NCBI RefSeq assembly: GCF_015624425.1
Contig: NZ_CP049919.1
Span: 4,030,001 to 4,094,000 of the forward strand
Source: Roseateles sp. DAIF2
GTDB lineage: Bacteria > Pseudomonadota > Gammaproteobacteria > Burkholderiales > Burkholderiaceae_C
DNA: 64,000 nt
Direction: 5' to 3'
The translations under genes and the position numbers were made by a program. This document shows positions 54,401 to 61,278 of this stretch, piece after piece. The notes beneath the pieces were generated by a model that saw nothing but the letters and a program-made list of their open reading frames with translations, was not told the DNA's origin and searched no databases. Every line of letters starts with the position of its first letter. Position 1 is the first letter of the stretch.

Positions 54401-54529
54401 CGCCCGGGAGAGCTTGAAGTTGCGCGCCTCGGCCAGGGCCGCCATCGGCGAGAACCCCAGCACCGCCAGACTCGATCCGACGAGTCCCGCGCCGCTCACC
54501 CGGAAGAACTGCCTCCGGTCCATGTCCAT
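51458..54529 (-). CDS. fdhG: Formate dehydrogenase alpha subunit, selenocysteine-containing (FdnG/FdoG type)
   Basis: The catalytic subunit of a periplasmic formate dehydrogenase (formate to CO2, electrons to quinone). The reading frame is 1023 codons with one in-frame TGA at 53942-53944 (codon 196); sequence around it is [23 protein letters not shown], the same context and residue number as in E. coli FdnG. It is therefore a selenoprotein, not a pseudogene. Tat signal [12 protein letters not shown], [4Fe-4S] site CPYCSVGC (Cys50, 53, 57) with a fourth Cys in LCPKG, and [10 protein letters not shown] bis-MGD site. The ATG at 54529 has AGGAGG eight bases upstream. A SECIS-like hairpin follows the TGA; a sigma-54-type promoter lies upstream. 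Confidence 0.98.
53913..53930 (-). promoter_or_regulatory. SECIS-like hairpin for selenocysteine insertion in fdhG
   Basis: On the mRNA, 11 bases after the UGA, GGTGGCC-AGTCT-GGCCCC can form a hairpin with a perfect GGCC/GGCC upper stem and loop AGTCT plus a possible bulged U lower down. Distance and GU-containing loop match bacterial SECIS elements bound by SelB. Confidence 0.75.
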
Positions 54530-54560
54530 ACGATGTGCCTCCTGCGGGCCCAACCCCGCT

Positions 54561-54576
54561 TGCAGTGCTGATGCCA
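54561..54576 (-). promoter_or_regulatory. Sigma-54 (-24/-12) promoter of the fdh-sel operon
   Basis: TGGCATCAGCACTGCA on the minus strand matches TGGCAC-N5-TTGCA at all but two defined bases, with GG and GC at exact spacing. Predicted transcription start near 54550, giving a 21-base leader with AGGAGG before the fdhG ATG. Confidence 0.7.
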
Positions 54577-54665
54577 TCGGCCGTCACGCGACACTCGGGT
54601 CAATTCCCGCACAAATGCCGGGGTTTGTCCATCCAGGGCCAGCCCTCAGAAAAAAGGCCCGATCC

Positions 54666-54680
54666 GCGACAACTTGTCGC
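54666..54680. promoter_or_regulatory. Palindrome 1, candidate enhancer-binding site
   Basis: GCGACAA-C-TTGTCGC, a perfect palindrome of 7-bp arms. Its centre is about 123 bp upstream of the predicted fdhG start of transcription, the usual range for sigma-54 activator sites. Confidence 0.55.
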
Positions 54681-54692
54681 AGGGGTCATGTC

Positions 54693-54713
54693 TTGCGGGA
54701 TGCTGCATCGCAA
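54693..54713. promoter_or_regulatory. Palindrome 2, candidate enhancer-binding site
   Basis: TTGCG...CGCAA ends with GATGC-T-GCATC inside (two extra G in the left arm). Its centre is 30 bp from that of palindrome 1, close to three helical turns, so both sites would face the same side of the DNA. Both contain a GCGA/TCGC half-site core. Confidence 0.5.
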
Positions 54714-54753
54714 CATCCAAAACCGGGGAGGCAGGCAGGCTACAGTGGCCACG

Positions 54754-56763
54754 ATGAAGACCCGCCTCTCGCGCCCGCTGAGCCTGCGCAGCAAGCTGCT
54801 GCTGCTGGCCCTGCTGCCGCTGTGGGCGGTGCTGCCGCTGCTGGGCCTGATCCTGGTGTACTGGGGCGATGCGGCCTTCGACCGCCTCTTGATCACCAAG
54901 GTGCGCAGCGATCTGGCGGTCGCCAACGGCTATTTCGAGCGGGTGCAAGCCGAGATCGGCGGCGGCACCCGCGCCGCGGCCGGCGCGCACCGGCTGGTGC
55001 ATCTGCTGCAGCAGCAACCCGCGCGCCCGGAGCAGGCGGGCGAGCTGAGCCGCTTCCTGTCCAGGGCGCGGCTCGAGCATGGGCTGGAGTTCATCAACCT
55101 GCTGACGCCGGACGGCCGGCTGCGCGCCAACGAGCTGGGCCCGGTGCCGGACGAGGGCGCCGCACTGCCGCTGCTGGTGGCCGACATCAGCGGCGCGCTG
55201 GCCTCGATCGCGGTGCTGGAGCCGGCGGCGCTGCTGCGCATCGCGCCGGCGCTGCGCGACCGGCTCTCGATCCCGCTGCTGCCGACGCAGAACGCCGCGC
55301 CGACCGCGCGCGAACGCGAGGAGCGCGCGATGGTGATGATCGCCCGCGCGCCGATCCACGATGCCGAGGGCCGGCTGCTCGGCCATCTGCAGGGCGGCGT
55401 GCTGCTGAACCGCAACCTGCCCTTCATCGACCACCTCAACGAGATCGTCTACCCCGACGGCGCCCTGCCCGCCGGCAGCCAGGGCACGGCCACGCTGTTC
55501 CTCGACGATGTGCGCATCTCCACCAATGTGCGCCTCTTTGAGAGCTCGCGCGGCGACCGCGCGATCGGCACCCGCGTCTCGCGTCAGGTGCGCGACGAGG
55601 TGCTGGGCCGCGGCGGCACCTGGCTGGCCAGCGCCTTCGTCGTCAACGACTGGTATGTCTCGGCCTACCAGCCGCTCAGCAACAAGAGCGGCGAGCGGGT
55701 CGGCATGCTCTATGTCGGCTTCCTGGAGCGCCCATTCCAATGGGCCAAGTACAGCGTGCTGGCCGGCGTCGGCTTCGTGTTCCTGGCGGTGATGCTGCTG
55801 GCGGCCTGGGTCTCGCTGCGCTGGGCCGGCAGCATCTTCCGCCCGGTCGAGCGCATGGCGCGCACGATGGCCCGGGTCGAGGCCGGCGACAGCGCGGCCC
55901 GCGTCGGCGCGCTGCCGGCGCCCGACGAGCTGGGCGTGCTGGCCGGCCATCTGGACCATCTGCTGGACACGGTGGACGACAAGACCCGCGCGCTGCAGCG
56001 CTGGGGCGAGGAGCTGGACCGCAAGGTGGCCGAGCGTACCGCCGACCTGGAGGCCGCCCAGGCTCAGCTGGTGCAGAGCGAGAAGATGGCCACGGTGGGC
56101 CAGCTGACCGCCAGCATCGCGCATGAGATCAACAATCCGATCGCGGTGATCCAGGGCAATCTGGACCTGAGCCGCGAGCTGCTGGGCCCGGCCATCGAGC
56201 CGGCGCGCGCCGAGCTCAGGCTGATCGACCAGCAGATCGAGCGCATGCGCCTGATCGTCACCCAGCTGCTGCAGTACGCGCGGCCGACCGAATACGCCGG
56301 CTATGTCGAGTCGGTCGAGCCGGCCGATGCCCTGGCCAGCAGCCTGCTGCTGGTCGAGCACCAGCTGGCGCGCGCGCGCGTGCTGGTGCAGCGCGACTTC
56401 CGTGCGACGCGTCGGGTCGGCATCAACCGCCAGGAGCTCCAGCAGGTGCTGATCAACCTGCTGGTCAATGCCGCCCAGGCGATGCCGGATGGCGGCCGCC
56501 TGAGCCTGAGCTGCGAGGATTGGGACGGCCCCGCCGGCGAGGGCGTGCGCATCGCGGTAGCCGACACCGGCCCGGGCCTGAGCCCCGAGCTGCTGGCGCG
56601 GCTGTTCCAGCCCTTCGTCACCAACAAGAGCGAGGGCACCGGCCTGGGCCTGTGGATCAGCCGCAGCATCGTCGAGCGCTATGGCGGCGAGCTGCGCGCC
56701 GACAGCTCGCCCAGCGGGGCCTGCTTCAGCCTGCTGCTGCTGAGCGAGCCCGCACTCGTCTAG
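54754..56763 (+). CDS. Membrane sensor histidine kinase with periplasmic Cache-type domain
   Basis: A 669-residue kinase: membrane helix 1 (about 15-40), periplasmic Cache-like sensing domain (about 45-325), helix 2 (about 333-355), HAMP (about 355-410), coiled coil with KVAERTADLEAAQAQLVQSEKMATVGQL, phospho-acceptor His457 in SIAHEINNPIAV, and ATPase boxes NLLVNAAQAMP, ADTGPGLS and GTGLGLWIS. This C-terminal class is that of NtrB/DctB-type kinases that pair with sigma-54 activators. It is divergent from fdhG, whose upstream region contains a sigma-54-type promoter. No response regulator is found in the window. TACAGT at 54741-54746 may be its -10 element. Confidence 0.93.
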   Translation: MKTRLSRPLSLRSKLLLLALLPLWAVLPLLGLILVYWGDAAFDRLLITKVRSDLAVANGYFERVQAEIGGGTRAAAGAHRLVHLLQQQPARPEQAGELSRFLSRARLEHGLEFINLLTPDGRLRANELGPVPDEGAALPLLVADISGALASIAVLEPAALLRIAPALRDRLSIPLLPTQNAAPTAREREERAMVMIARAPIHDAEGRLLGHLQGGVLLNRNLPFIDHLNEIVYPDGALPAGSQGTATLFLDDVRISTNVRLFESSRGDRAIGTRVSRQVRDEVLGRGGTWLASAFVVNDWYVSAYQPLSNKSGERVGMLYVGFLERPFQWAKYSVLAGVGFVFLAVMLLAAWVSLRWAGSIFRPVERMARTMARVEAGDSAARVGALPAPDELGVLAGHLDHLLDTVDDKTRALQRWGEELDRKVAERTADLEAAQAQLVQSEKMATVGQLTASIAHEINNPIAVIQGNLDLSRELLGPAIEPARAELRLIDQQIERMRLIVTQLLQYARPTEYAGYVESVEPADALASSLLLVEHQLARARVLVQRDFRATRRVGINRQELQQVLINLLVNAAQAMPDGGRLSLSCEDWDGPAGEGVRIAVADTGPGLSPELLARLFQPFVTNKSEGTGLGLWISRSIVERYGGELRADSSPSGACFSLLLLSEPALV

Positions 56764-56764
56764 C

Positions 56765-57862
56765 TCAGGTGTTCTTCGAGATCGAGATGGTGGGGAACTT
56801 GGCCGAGTAGTCCTTGGCCTGCTTGGCGATCTTCACCGCCACCCGGCGCGCCAGCGCCTTGTACAGGCCGGCGATCTCGCTGTCCGGCGCGGCCACCACG
56901 GTCGGCGCGCCGGCATCGGCCTGCTCGCGGATGGCGAGCGCCAGCGGCAGGCCGCCGAGGTAGTCGATGCCGTACTGCTCGGCCATCTTCTTGCCGCCGT
57001 CCGCGCCGAAGATATGCTCGGCATGGCCGCAGTTCGAGCAGACATGCACGGCCATGTTCTCGACCACGCCGAGGATGGGCACGCCCACCTTCTCGAACAT
57101 CTTCAGGCCCTTCTTGGCGTCGATCAGCGCGATGTCCTGCGGCGTCGTCACGATCACCGCGCCGGTCACCGGCACGCGCTGGGAGAGGGTCAGCTGGATG
57201 TCGCCGGTACCGGGCGGCATGTCGATCACCAGATAGTCCAGTTCCTGCCAGCGGGTCTGGCGCAGCAGCTGCTCCAGCGCATTGGTGGCCATCGGGCCGC
57301 GCCAGATCATCGCCTGGTCGTCGGCGACCAGGAAGCCGATCGAGTTGACCTGCACGCCATGGGCCAGCTTGGGCTCCATCAGCTTGCCGTCCAGGCTCTC
57401 GGGCGAACCGGAGACGCCCATCATCGTCGGCACGCTGGGGCCGTAGATGTCGGCATCCAGCAGGCCCACGGTCGCGCCCTCGGCGGCCAGCGCCAGGGCC
57501 AGATTGGCCGCGGTCGTGCTCTTGCCAACGCCGCCCTTGCCCGAGGCCACCGCGACGATGTTCTTGACGCCCGGCAGCAGCTGCACGCCGCGCTGCACCG
57601 CATGCGCGATGATCTTGGTCGACAGGCCGACGCTGACATTGGCCACGCCGGCGACGCCGCGCGCCGCGGCCACCAGCTGCGCGCGCAGCGCGTCATGCTG
57701 GCTGGCGGCCGGATAGGCCAGCTCCACGTCGAAGGCAAGCTCGCCGCCGCTGCCGATGCGCAGGTTCTTCAACTGCTTCGTCGTGACGAAGTCCTGGCCG
57801 GTATGGGGATCGACGACGGCCTGCAGGGCCTGCAGCAGCGCGGTTTCCGAGACTTGCGACAT
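56765..57862 (-). CDS. apbC: Iron-sulfur cluster carrier ATPase ApbC/Mrp
   Basis: A 365-residue P-loop ATPase that carries [4Fe-4S] clusters to apoproteins. The N-terminal MIP18-like (DUF59) domain is TALLQALQAVVDPHTGQDFV...LKNLRI. The Walker A deviant motif is ASGKGGVGKSTTAANLA, then DADIYGPSVPTMMG, IDMPPGTGD and the cluster-binding CxxC in HVCSNCGH. It would help mature iron-sulfur enzymes such as MoaA, NadA and formate dehydrogenase. The gene converges with the sensor kinase (1 bp apart). Confidence 0.95.
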   Translation of the reverse strand: MSQVSETALLQALQAVVDPHTGQDFVTTKQLKNLRIGSGGELAFDVELAYPAASQHDALRAQLVAAARGVAGVANVSVGLSTKIIAHAVQRGVQLLPGVKNIVAVASGKGGVGKSTTAANLALALAAEGATVGLLDADIYGPSVPTMMGVSGSPESLDGKLMEPKLAHGVQVNSIGFLVADDQAMIWRGPMATNALEQLLRQTRWQELDYLVIDMPPGTGDIQLTLSQRVPVTGAVIVTTPQDIALIDAKKGLKMFEKVGVPILGVVENMAVHVCSNCGHAEHIFGADGGKKMAEQYGIDYLGGLPLALAIREQADAGAPTVVAAPDSEIAGLYKALARRVAVKIAKQAKDYSAKFPTISISKNT

Positions 57863-57930
57863 GGATATGAATCTTTCGGGGGAAGGCGGCGCAGTCTAGC
57901 CCAGGAGCCGCGGCCCGCGCCTGACTGGGG

Positions 57931-58449
57931 TCAGCCGGCGGCCTCGAACCGGGCCAGCGCGGCGGCGGCCTGCTCCAGCTGATGTTCGCTGAAAACCAGC
58001 AGACCGGCCGCGCGCAGCAGCGCGGCGCTGACGCCCTCGCCCGCCACGCGCGCGCCGGCGAAACGGCCGTCGTAGATGCGTTCGCTGCCGCAGGAGGGGC
58101 TGTCCTCCTTCAGCACCGCGACGCGGATGCCGCGCTCGCGCGCCAGCGCCAGGGCCAGCTCGGCGCCGCCGACGAAGGCCGCGCTGACATCGGCGCCGCT
58201 GGCATCGATCACCCGGGCCGCGCGGCGCAGCACCGCGGCCCCGCCCTGCCCCGGCTCGATCTCGGCCGGCGGGCGCGGCGTCGGCAGGCCGCCGGCCACC
58301 TCGGGGCAGATCGGTACCAGCCGGCCCTCGCCGCGCCATTGCGCCAGCAGCGCATGCCCGCAGGCCGCGCCGCGGCCGTGGTAGCGCACCGGGCTGCCCA
58401 GCAGGCAGGCGCTGATCAGCAGCGGTTCCTGGCGCGGCGTGGCGCTCAT
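57931..58449 (-). CDS. DUF523/TudS-family protein (iron-sulfur thiouracil desulfidase-like)
   Basis: A 172-residue protein of the DUF523 family. Three conserved Cys can hold a [4Fe-4S] cluster: Cys15 in ISACLLGSPVRYHG, Cys48 in VPICPEVAGGLPTPR and Cys120 in KEDSPSCGSERIYDG. Characterised members (TudS) remove sulfur from thiouracil. Its end lies 68 bp from apbC, another iron-sulfur gene; its start overlaps the MscS stop (ATGA). Confidence 0.88.
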   Translation of the reverse strand: MSATPRQEPLLISACLLGSPVRYHGRGAACGHALLAQWRGEGRLVPICPEVAGGLPTPRPPAEIEPGQGGAAVLRRAARVIDASGADVSAAFVGGAELALALARERGIRVAVLKEDSPSCGSERIYDGRFAGARVAGEGVSAALLRAAGLLVFSEHQLEQAAAALARFEAAG

Positions 58450-59516
58450 GGCGCGGGGGCCTCCGGCATGCCGGCCAGCGGCCCGCCCAGCTCGGCGCGC
58501 AGGCGCGGCAGCGAGGCCGGATGCTCGCGCTGGATGAAGTCGATCAGGCGCTCGCGCAGCAGGCAGCGCAGCTCGAAGGCCTTGCCCGAGTCGGCCGCGC
58601 TGATCAGGATGCGCAGCTGCTTGGCGCGGTCGCTGGCATCGGTGACCTGCACCACGCAGACGCGGCCGTCCCAGTCCGGAGACCCCTCGCACAGGCGCTT
58701 CGCCTCGGCGCGAATCGGCTCCACCGGCAGGCCGTAGTCGACCCAGAGCAGCACGGTGCCGAGGATCTCCGAGCTGCGCCGCGTCCAGTTCTGGAAGGGA
58801 TGCTCGATGAACCATTGCAGCGGGATGATCAGGCGGCGCTCGTCCCAGATCTTCAGCACCACATAGGTCGCGGTGATCTCCTCGACCCGGCCCCATTCGC
58901 CCTCGATGATCAGCACATCGTCGATGCGCAGCGGCTGGGCCAGCGCGATCTGCAGGCCGGCCAGCAGATTGCTGAACACCGAGCGCGCCGCGATGCCGGC
59001 CACCAGGCCGACCACGCCGGCCGAGGCCAGCAGGCTCGCGCCCAGCTGGCGCGCGCGCGGGAAGGTCATCAGGATGAAGGCCAGGCCGGCGATCAGCACC
59101 ACGGTGGAGGCGGTGCGCGCCAGCACGCGGGTCTGGGTGTGGATGCGGCGCGCCTGCAGGTTGTCGGCCACATCGGCCGGGTGCAGGGACAGCATGCCCT
59201 TGGCCGCGCCCTTGACCGCGCGCATCGCGGTCCAGGTCAGGGCCACGATCAGCAGCACGCCGGTCAGGTGCTGCACCGATTCGATGCCGGGCATCTCCTC
59301 GGGCACGCCCTGCCAGGCGAGGGTCAGGGCCAGCAGCGGCAGCGCATAGCGGGTCGGGCGCTCGCAATGCTGGACGATCGCGCTCAGCACCGGCGAGAAG
59401 CTGCTCAGCCGGCGCAGCACCGGGCGCAGCACGCGGTGCGCGATCAGCGCGCCGACGATCACCACGGCGGCCATGCCGGCCAGCCGCAGCCACAGATGCA
59501 GGGTCAGGTTTTCCAT
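58446..59516 (-). CDS. Small-conductance mechanosensitive channel family protein (MscS)
   Basis: A 356-residue inner-membrane protein with about five transmembrane helices and the MscS core: TVVLIAGLAFILMTFPRARQLGASLLASAGVVGLVAGIAARSVFSNLLAGLQIALAQPLRIDDVLIIEGEWGRVEEITATYVVLKIWDERRLIIP. The pore helix is Gly/Ala rich. It likely acts as a pressure-release or ion-gated channel. The stop overlaps the DUF523 gene and a thioredoxin gene precedes it by 10 bp; all three are probably one transcript. Confidence 0.92.
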   Translation of the reverse strand: MENLTLHLWLRLAGMAAVVIVGALIAHRVLRPVLRRLSSFSPVLSAIVQHCERPTRYALPLLALTLAWQGVPEEMPGIESVQHLTGVLLIVALTWTAMRAVKGAAKGMLSLHPADVADNLQARRIHTQTRVLARTASTVVLIAGLAFILMTFPRARQLGASLLASAGVVGLVAGIAARSVFSNLLAGLQIALAQPLRIDDVLIIEGEWGRVEEITATYVVLKIWDERRLIIPLQWFIEHPFQNWTRRSSEILGTVLLWVDYGLPVEPIRAEAKRLCEGSPDWDGRVCVVQVTDASDRAKQLRILISAADSGKAFELRCLLRERLIDFIQREHPASLPRLRAELGGPLAGMPEAPAP

Positions 59517-59526
59517 CGATGCAAGC

Positions 59527-59871
59527 TCAGGCGGCCGGCAGCTCGCGCAGCGCCGCTTCCACCGCCTGCACATCGCCGGGCCGCACCAGGCGCGCCAGCT
59601 CGCGGCCCTGATGCAGGAACACCAGGGTGGGCCAGAGCTTGACGCCGAAGGATCGGCCCAGCGGCCGGCCGCGGCCGTCCTCGATCTTCAGGTGTCTCAC
59701 GCCCGGCCGCGCCGCCAGCGCCTTCGCGATCAGCGGCTGGGCGGCCTGGCAGAAGCCGCACCAGTCGGTGCCGAACTCCAGCAGCAGCGGCTGCAGCAGC
59801 GCATCGATGGCCTCGCGGCTCGGCGCCTCGACGGCATAGGGGATCACGGGAAGATGAACGGCGGCGGACAT
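59527..59871 (-). CDS. Thioredoxin-like protein
   Basis: A 114-residue cytoplasmic thioredoxin-fold protein: LLEFGTDWCGFCQAAQPLIAKAL holds the redox pair WCGFC (versus WCGPC in classic thioredoxin), and FGVKLWPTLVFLHQGRELARLVRP has the cis-Pro and the last strand. No signal peptide with the chosen ATG at 59871. Phe in place of the active-site Pro suggests a redox potential different from standard thioredoxin. Leads into the MscS-DUF523 genes. Confidence 0.88.
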   Translation of the reverse strand: MSAAVHLPVIPYAVEAPSREAIDALLQPLLLEFGTDWCGFCQAAQPLIAKALAARPGVRHLKIEDGRGRPLGRSFGVKLWPTLVFLHQGRELARLVRPGDVQAVEAALRELPAA

Positions 59872-59955
59872 CGGGGCACTCCTTTCAGGACCGCAACCAT
59901 AGAGCAATTCGGCGGCGGCTCGGTTTCATCGCGAAACCAAAAGCGAAAAGACCAA

Positions 59956-59995
59956 AGCAAAAAGGCCAGCGACCTTGCGATCACTGACCTTTTGC
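59956..59995 (-). terminator. Intrinsic terminator of the tRNA-Lys cluster
   Basis: On the minus strand AAAAGGTCAGTG and CGCTGGCCTTTTT pair into a 12-bp stem (two G-T pairs) with a 10-base loop and a T-run, 36 bp after the last tRNA. Confidence 0.85.
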
Positions 59996-60031
59996 TGTCT
60001 GCCGTGCGGAAACAAGTCCATCCGGCAATTC

Positions 60032-60107
60032 TGGTGGGCCCTGAGTGACTCGAACACTCGACCTACGGATTAAGAGTCCGCTGCTCTACCAACTGAGCTA
60101 AGAGCCC
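60032..60107 (-). tRNA. tRNA-Lys (CUU anticodon), copy 1
   Basis: 76 nt including an encoded CCA. Cloverleaf arms: GGGCTCT/AGGGCCC acceptor, AGCTCAGTTGGTAGAGC D arm, anticodon loop CTCTTAA, and T arm with GTTCGAGTC. Differs from copy 2 at the acceptor and T stem. Third of three tRNA genes on this transcript. Confidence 0.97.
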
Positions 60108-60151
60108 GAAATTTTCGTACTGCTGTCGTCGTCTACCGCGTCATGTTCGTT

Positions 60152-60227
60152 TGGTGGGCCCTGAAGGATTCGAACCTTCGACCAACGGATTAAGAGTCCG
60201 CTGCTCTACCAACTGAGCTAAGGACCC
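60152..60227 (-). tRNA. tRNA-Lys (CUU anticodon), copy 2
   Basis: 76 nt with encoded CCA. Acceptor GGGTCCT/AGGGCCC, the same anticodon loop CTCTTAA, T arm with GTTCGAATC. Nearly identical to copy 1 in the D and anticodon arms. Confidence 0.97.
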
Positions 60228-60242
60228 ACGAAACCACATGAC

Positions 60243-60318
60243 TGGTGGGTTGTGCAGGATTCGAACCTGCGACCAACGGATTAAAAGTCCGCTGCTCTAC
60301 CGACTGAGCTAACAACCC
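60243..60318 (-). tRNA. tRNA-Lys (UUU anticodon)
   Basis: 76 nt with encoded CCA. Acceptor GGGTTGT/ACAACCC, D arm AGCTCAGTCGGTAGAGC, anticodon loop CTTTTAA. First tRNA of the cluster behind a TATAAT promoter. Confidence 0.97.
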
Positions 60319-60357
60319 AGATCTTGTTCAGATCATTGCCCTTCAGCAGAGCCTCAC

Positions 60358-60387
60358 ATTATAGGCAATAGAAAACGATCAGCGCAA
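60358..60387 (-). promoter_or_regulatory. Promoter of the tRNA-Lys cluster
   Basis: Perfect -10 TATAAT (60358-60363) and TTGCGC (60382-60387) as -35, spaced 18 bp, 40 bp before the first tRNA. It overlaps the 3' end of tcdA. Confidence 0.75.
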
Positions 60388-61176
60388 GGGTTTGTGAAGA
60401 AAATCTTTCACCAATTGCGCGGCCGCGGCCATGCCGAAGCTGGCGGTGACCGCAACACTGGAACCATAGCCATGGCAGTTGAGGCTGCCGTCGCTCTGCG
60501 CATCGAGCGCGCAGCCGGCATCCTCGGGCCGCAGCACCGGCTCGCGCGAGTAGACGCAGGCCACGCCCATGCCCTTCTTCTCGCCCGGCTTGGGCGCGCC
60601 ATGGAACTTGCGCAGGCGCTGGCGCAGCGAGGCCAGCAGCGGGTCATGCGTCACCGCGCCCAGATCCTCGACCTGCAGCAGATGCGGTGCGCGCTTGCCG
60701 CCGGCCGCGCCGACGGTCACGAAGGGCAGGCCCTGCTCTCGCGCCCAGGCGGCCAGCGCGGCCTTGGCGCGCACCTGGTCGCAGGCATCGATCAGGCCGT
60801 CCAGCGGCGCGCCGCCCAGCAGGCCCGGCCAGTTCTGTTCGTCGACGAACTCCTCGATGCCACGCACCGCGCAGCCCGGGTGGATGTCGGCGATGCGCCG
60901 GCGCAGCGCCTCGGCCTTGGCCATGCCGACGGTGGCGCCCAGCGCCTGCACCTGGCGGTTGATGTTCGATTCGGCCACATGGTCCAGGTCGATCAGGACC
61001 AGCTCGGCCACGCCCATGCGCGCCAGCGCCTCGACGGCCCAGGAGCCCACCCCGCCCAGCCCCACCACCGCGAAGCGCGCGCCGCGCAGGCGCTGGTAGT
61101 CGGTGTCACCGTAGAGGCGGCGCAGGCCGCCGAAGCGGCGCTCCAGATCGGCCTCGTCCATATCAGCCTTCGACAT
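60379..61176 (-). CDS. tcdA: tRNA threonylcarbamoyladenosine dehydratase TcdA (CsdL/YgdL)
   Basis: A 265-residue ThiF/MoeB-fold enzyme that cyclises t6A at position 37 of ANN-decoding tRNAs, including tRNA-Lys. It has RFGGLRRLYGDTDYQRLRGARFAVVGLGGVGSWAVEALARMG, the nucleotide loop SNINRQ, and ITDACDQVR-like LIDACDQVRAKAAL. The C-terminus (LNCHGYGSSVAVTASFGMAAA) matches TcdA rather than MoeB, which has paired CxxC zinc sites. The ATG at 61176 gives the longest conserved product; ATG 61161 has a better GAAGG ribosome-binding site. It lies directly upstream of the tRNA-Lys genes. Confidence 0.93.
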   Translation of the reverse strand: MSKADMDEADLERRFGGLRRLYGDTDYQRLRGARFAVVGLGGVGSWAVEALARMGVAELVLIDLDHVAESNINRQVQALGATVGMAKAEALRRRIADIHPGCAVRGIEEFVDEQNWPGLLGGAPLDGLIDACDQVRAKAALAAWAREQGLPFVTVGAAGGKRAPHLLQVEDLGAVTHDPLLASLRQRLRKFHGAPKPGEKKGMGVACVYSREPVLRPEDAGCALDAQSDGSLNCHGYGSSVAVTASFGMAAAAQLVKDFLHKPLR

Positions 61177-61210
61177 GCAGAACACTCGTGAATTGCCAAG
61201 CGAGTGCCGC

Positions 61211-61277
61211 CGATCCGGCTTTGCCGGGCGGCTGGCACTGCCCCCTTGAGGGGGCGCGCGCAGCGCGTAGGGGGTGG
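61211..61277 (-). repeat. Three-hairpin intergenic repeat, copy 3
   Basis: 67 bp, starting 1 bp after the stop of the YeeE/YedE gene. Minus-strand hairpins CGCGCTGCGCGCG, CCCCCTCAAGGGGG and CCGGCAAAGCCGG. The first stem has changed on both arms relative to copies 1 and 2, which keeps the pairing. Confidence 0.85.
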
Positions 61278-61278
61278 G

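Noticed and set aside
54683..54696. Second sigma-54-like GG...GC pair on the plus strand toward the sensor kinase
   Set aside because: Only the GG and GC dinucleotides match; the TGGCA block is absent and it overlaps the palindromes.
60379..61176. MoeB (molybdopterin synthase adenylyltransferase), which would fit the molybdenum theme
   Set aside because: The N-terminal RFGGLRRLYG and C-terminal GYGSSVAVTASFG segments fit TcdA, and the CxxC zinc pairs of MoeB are missing.
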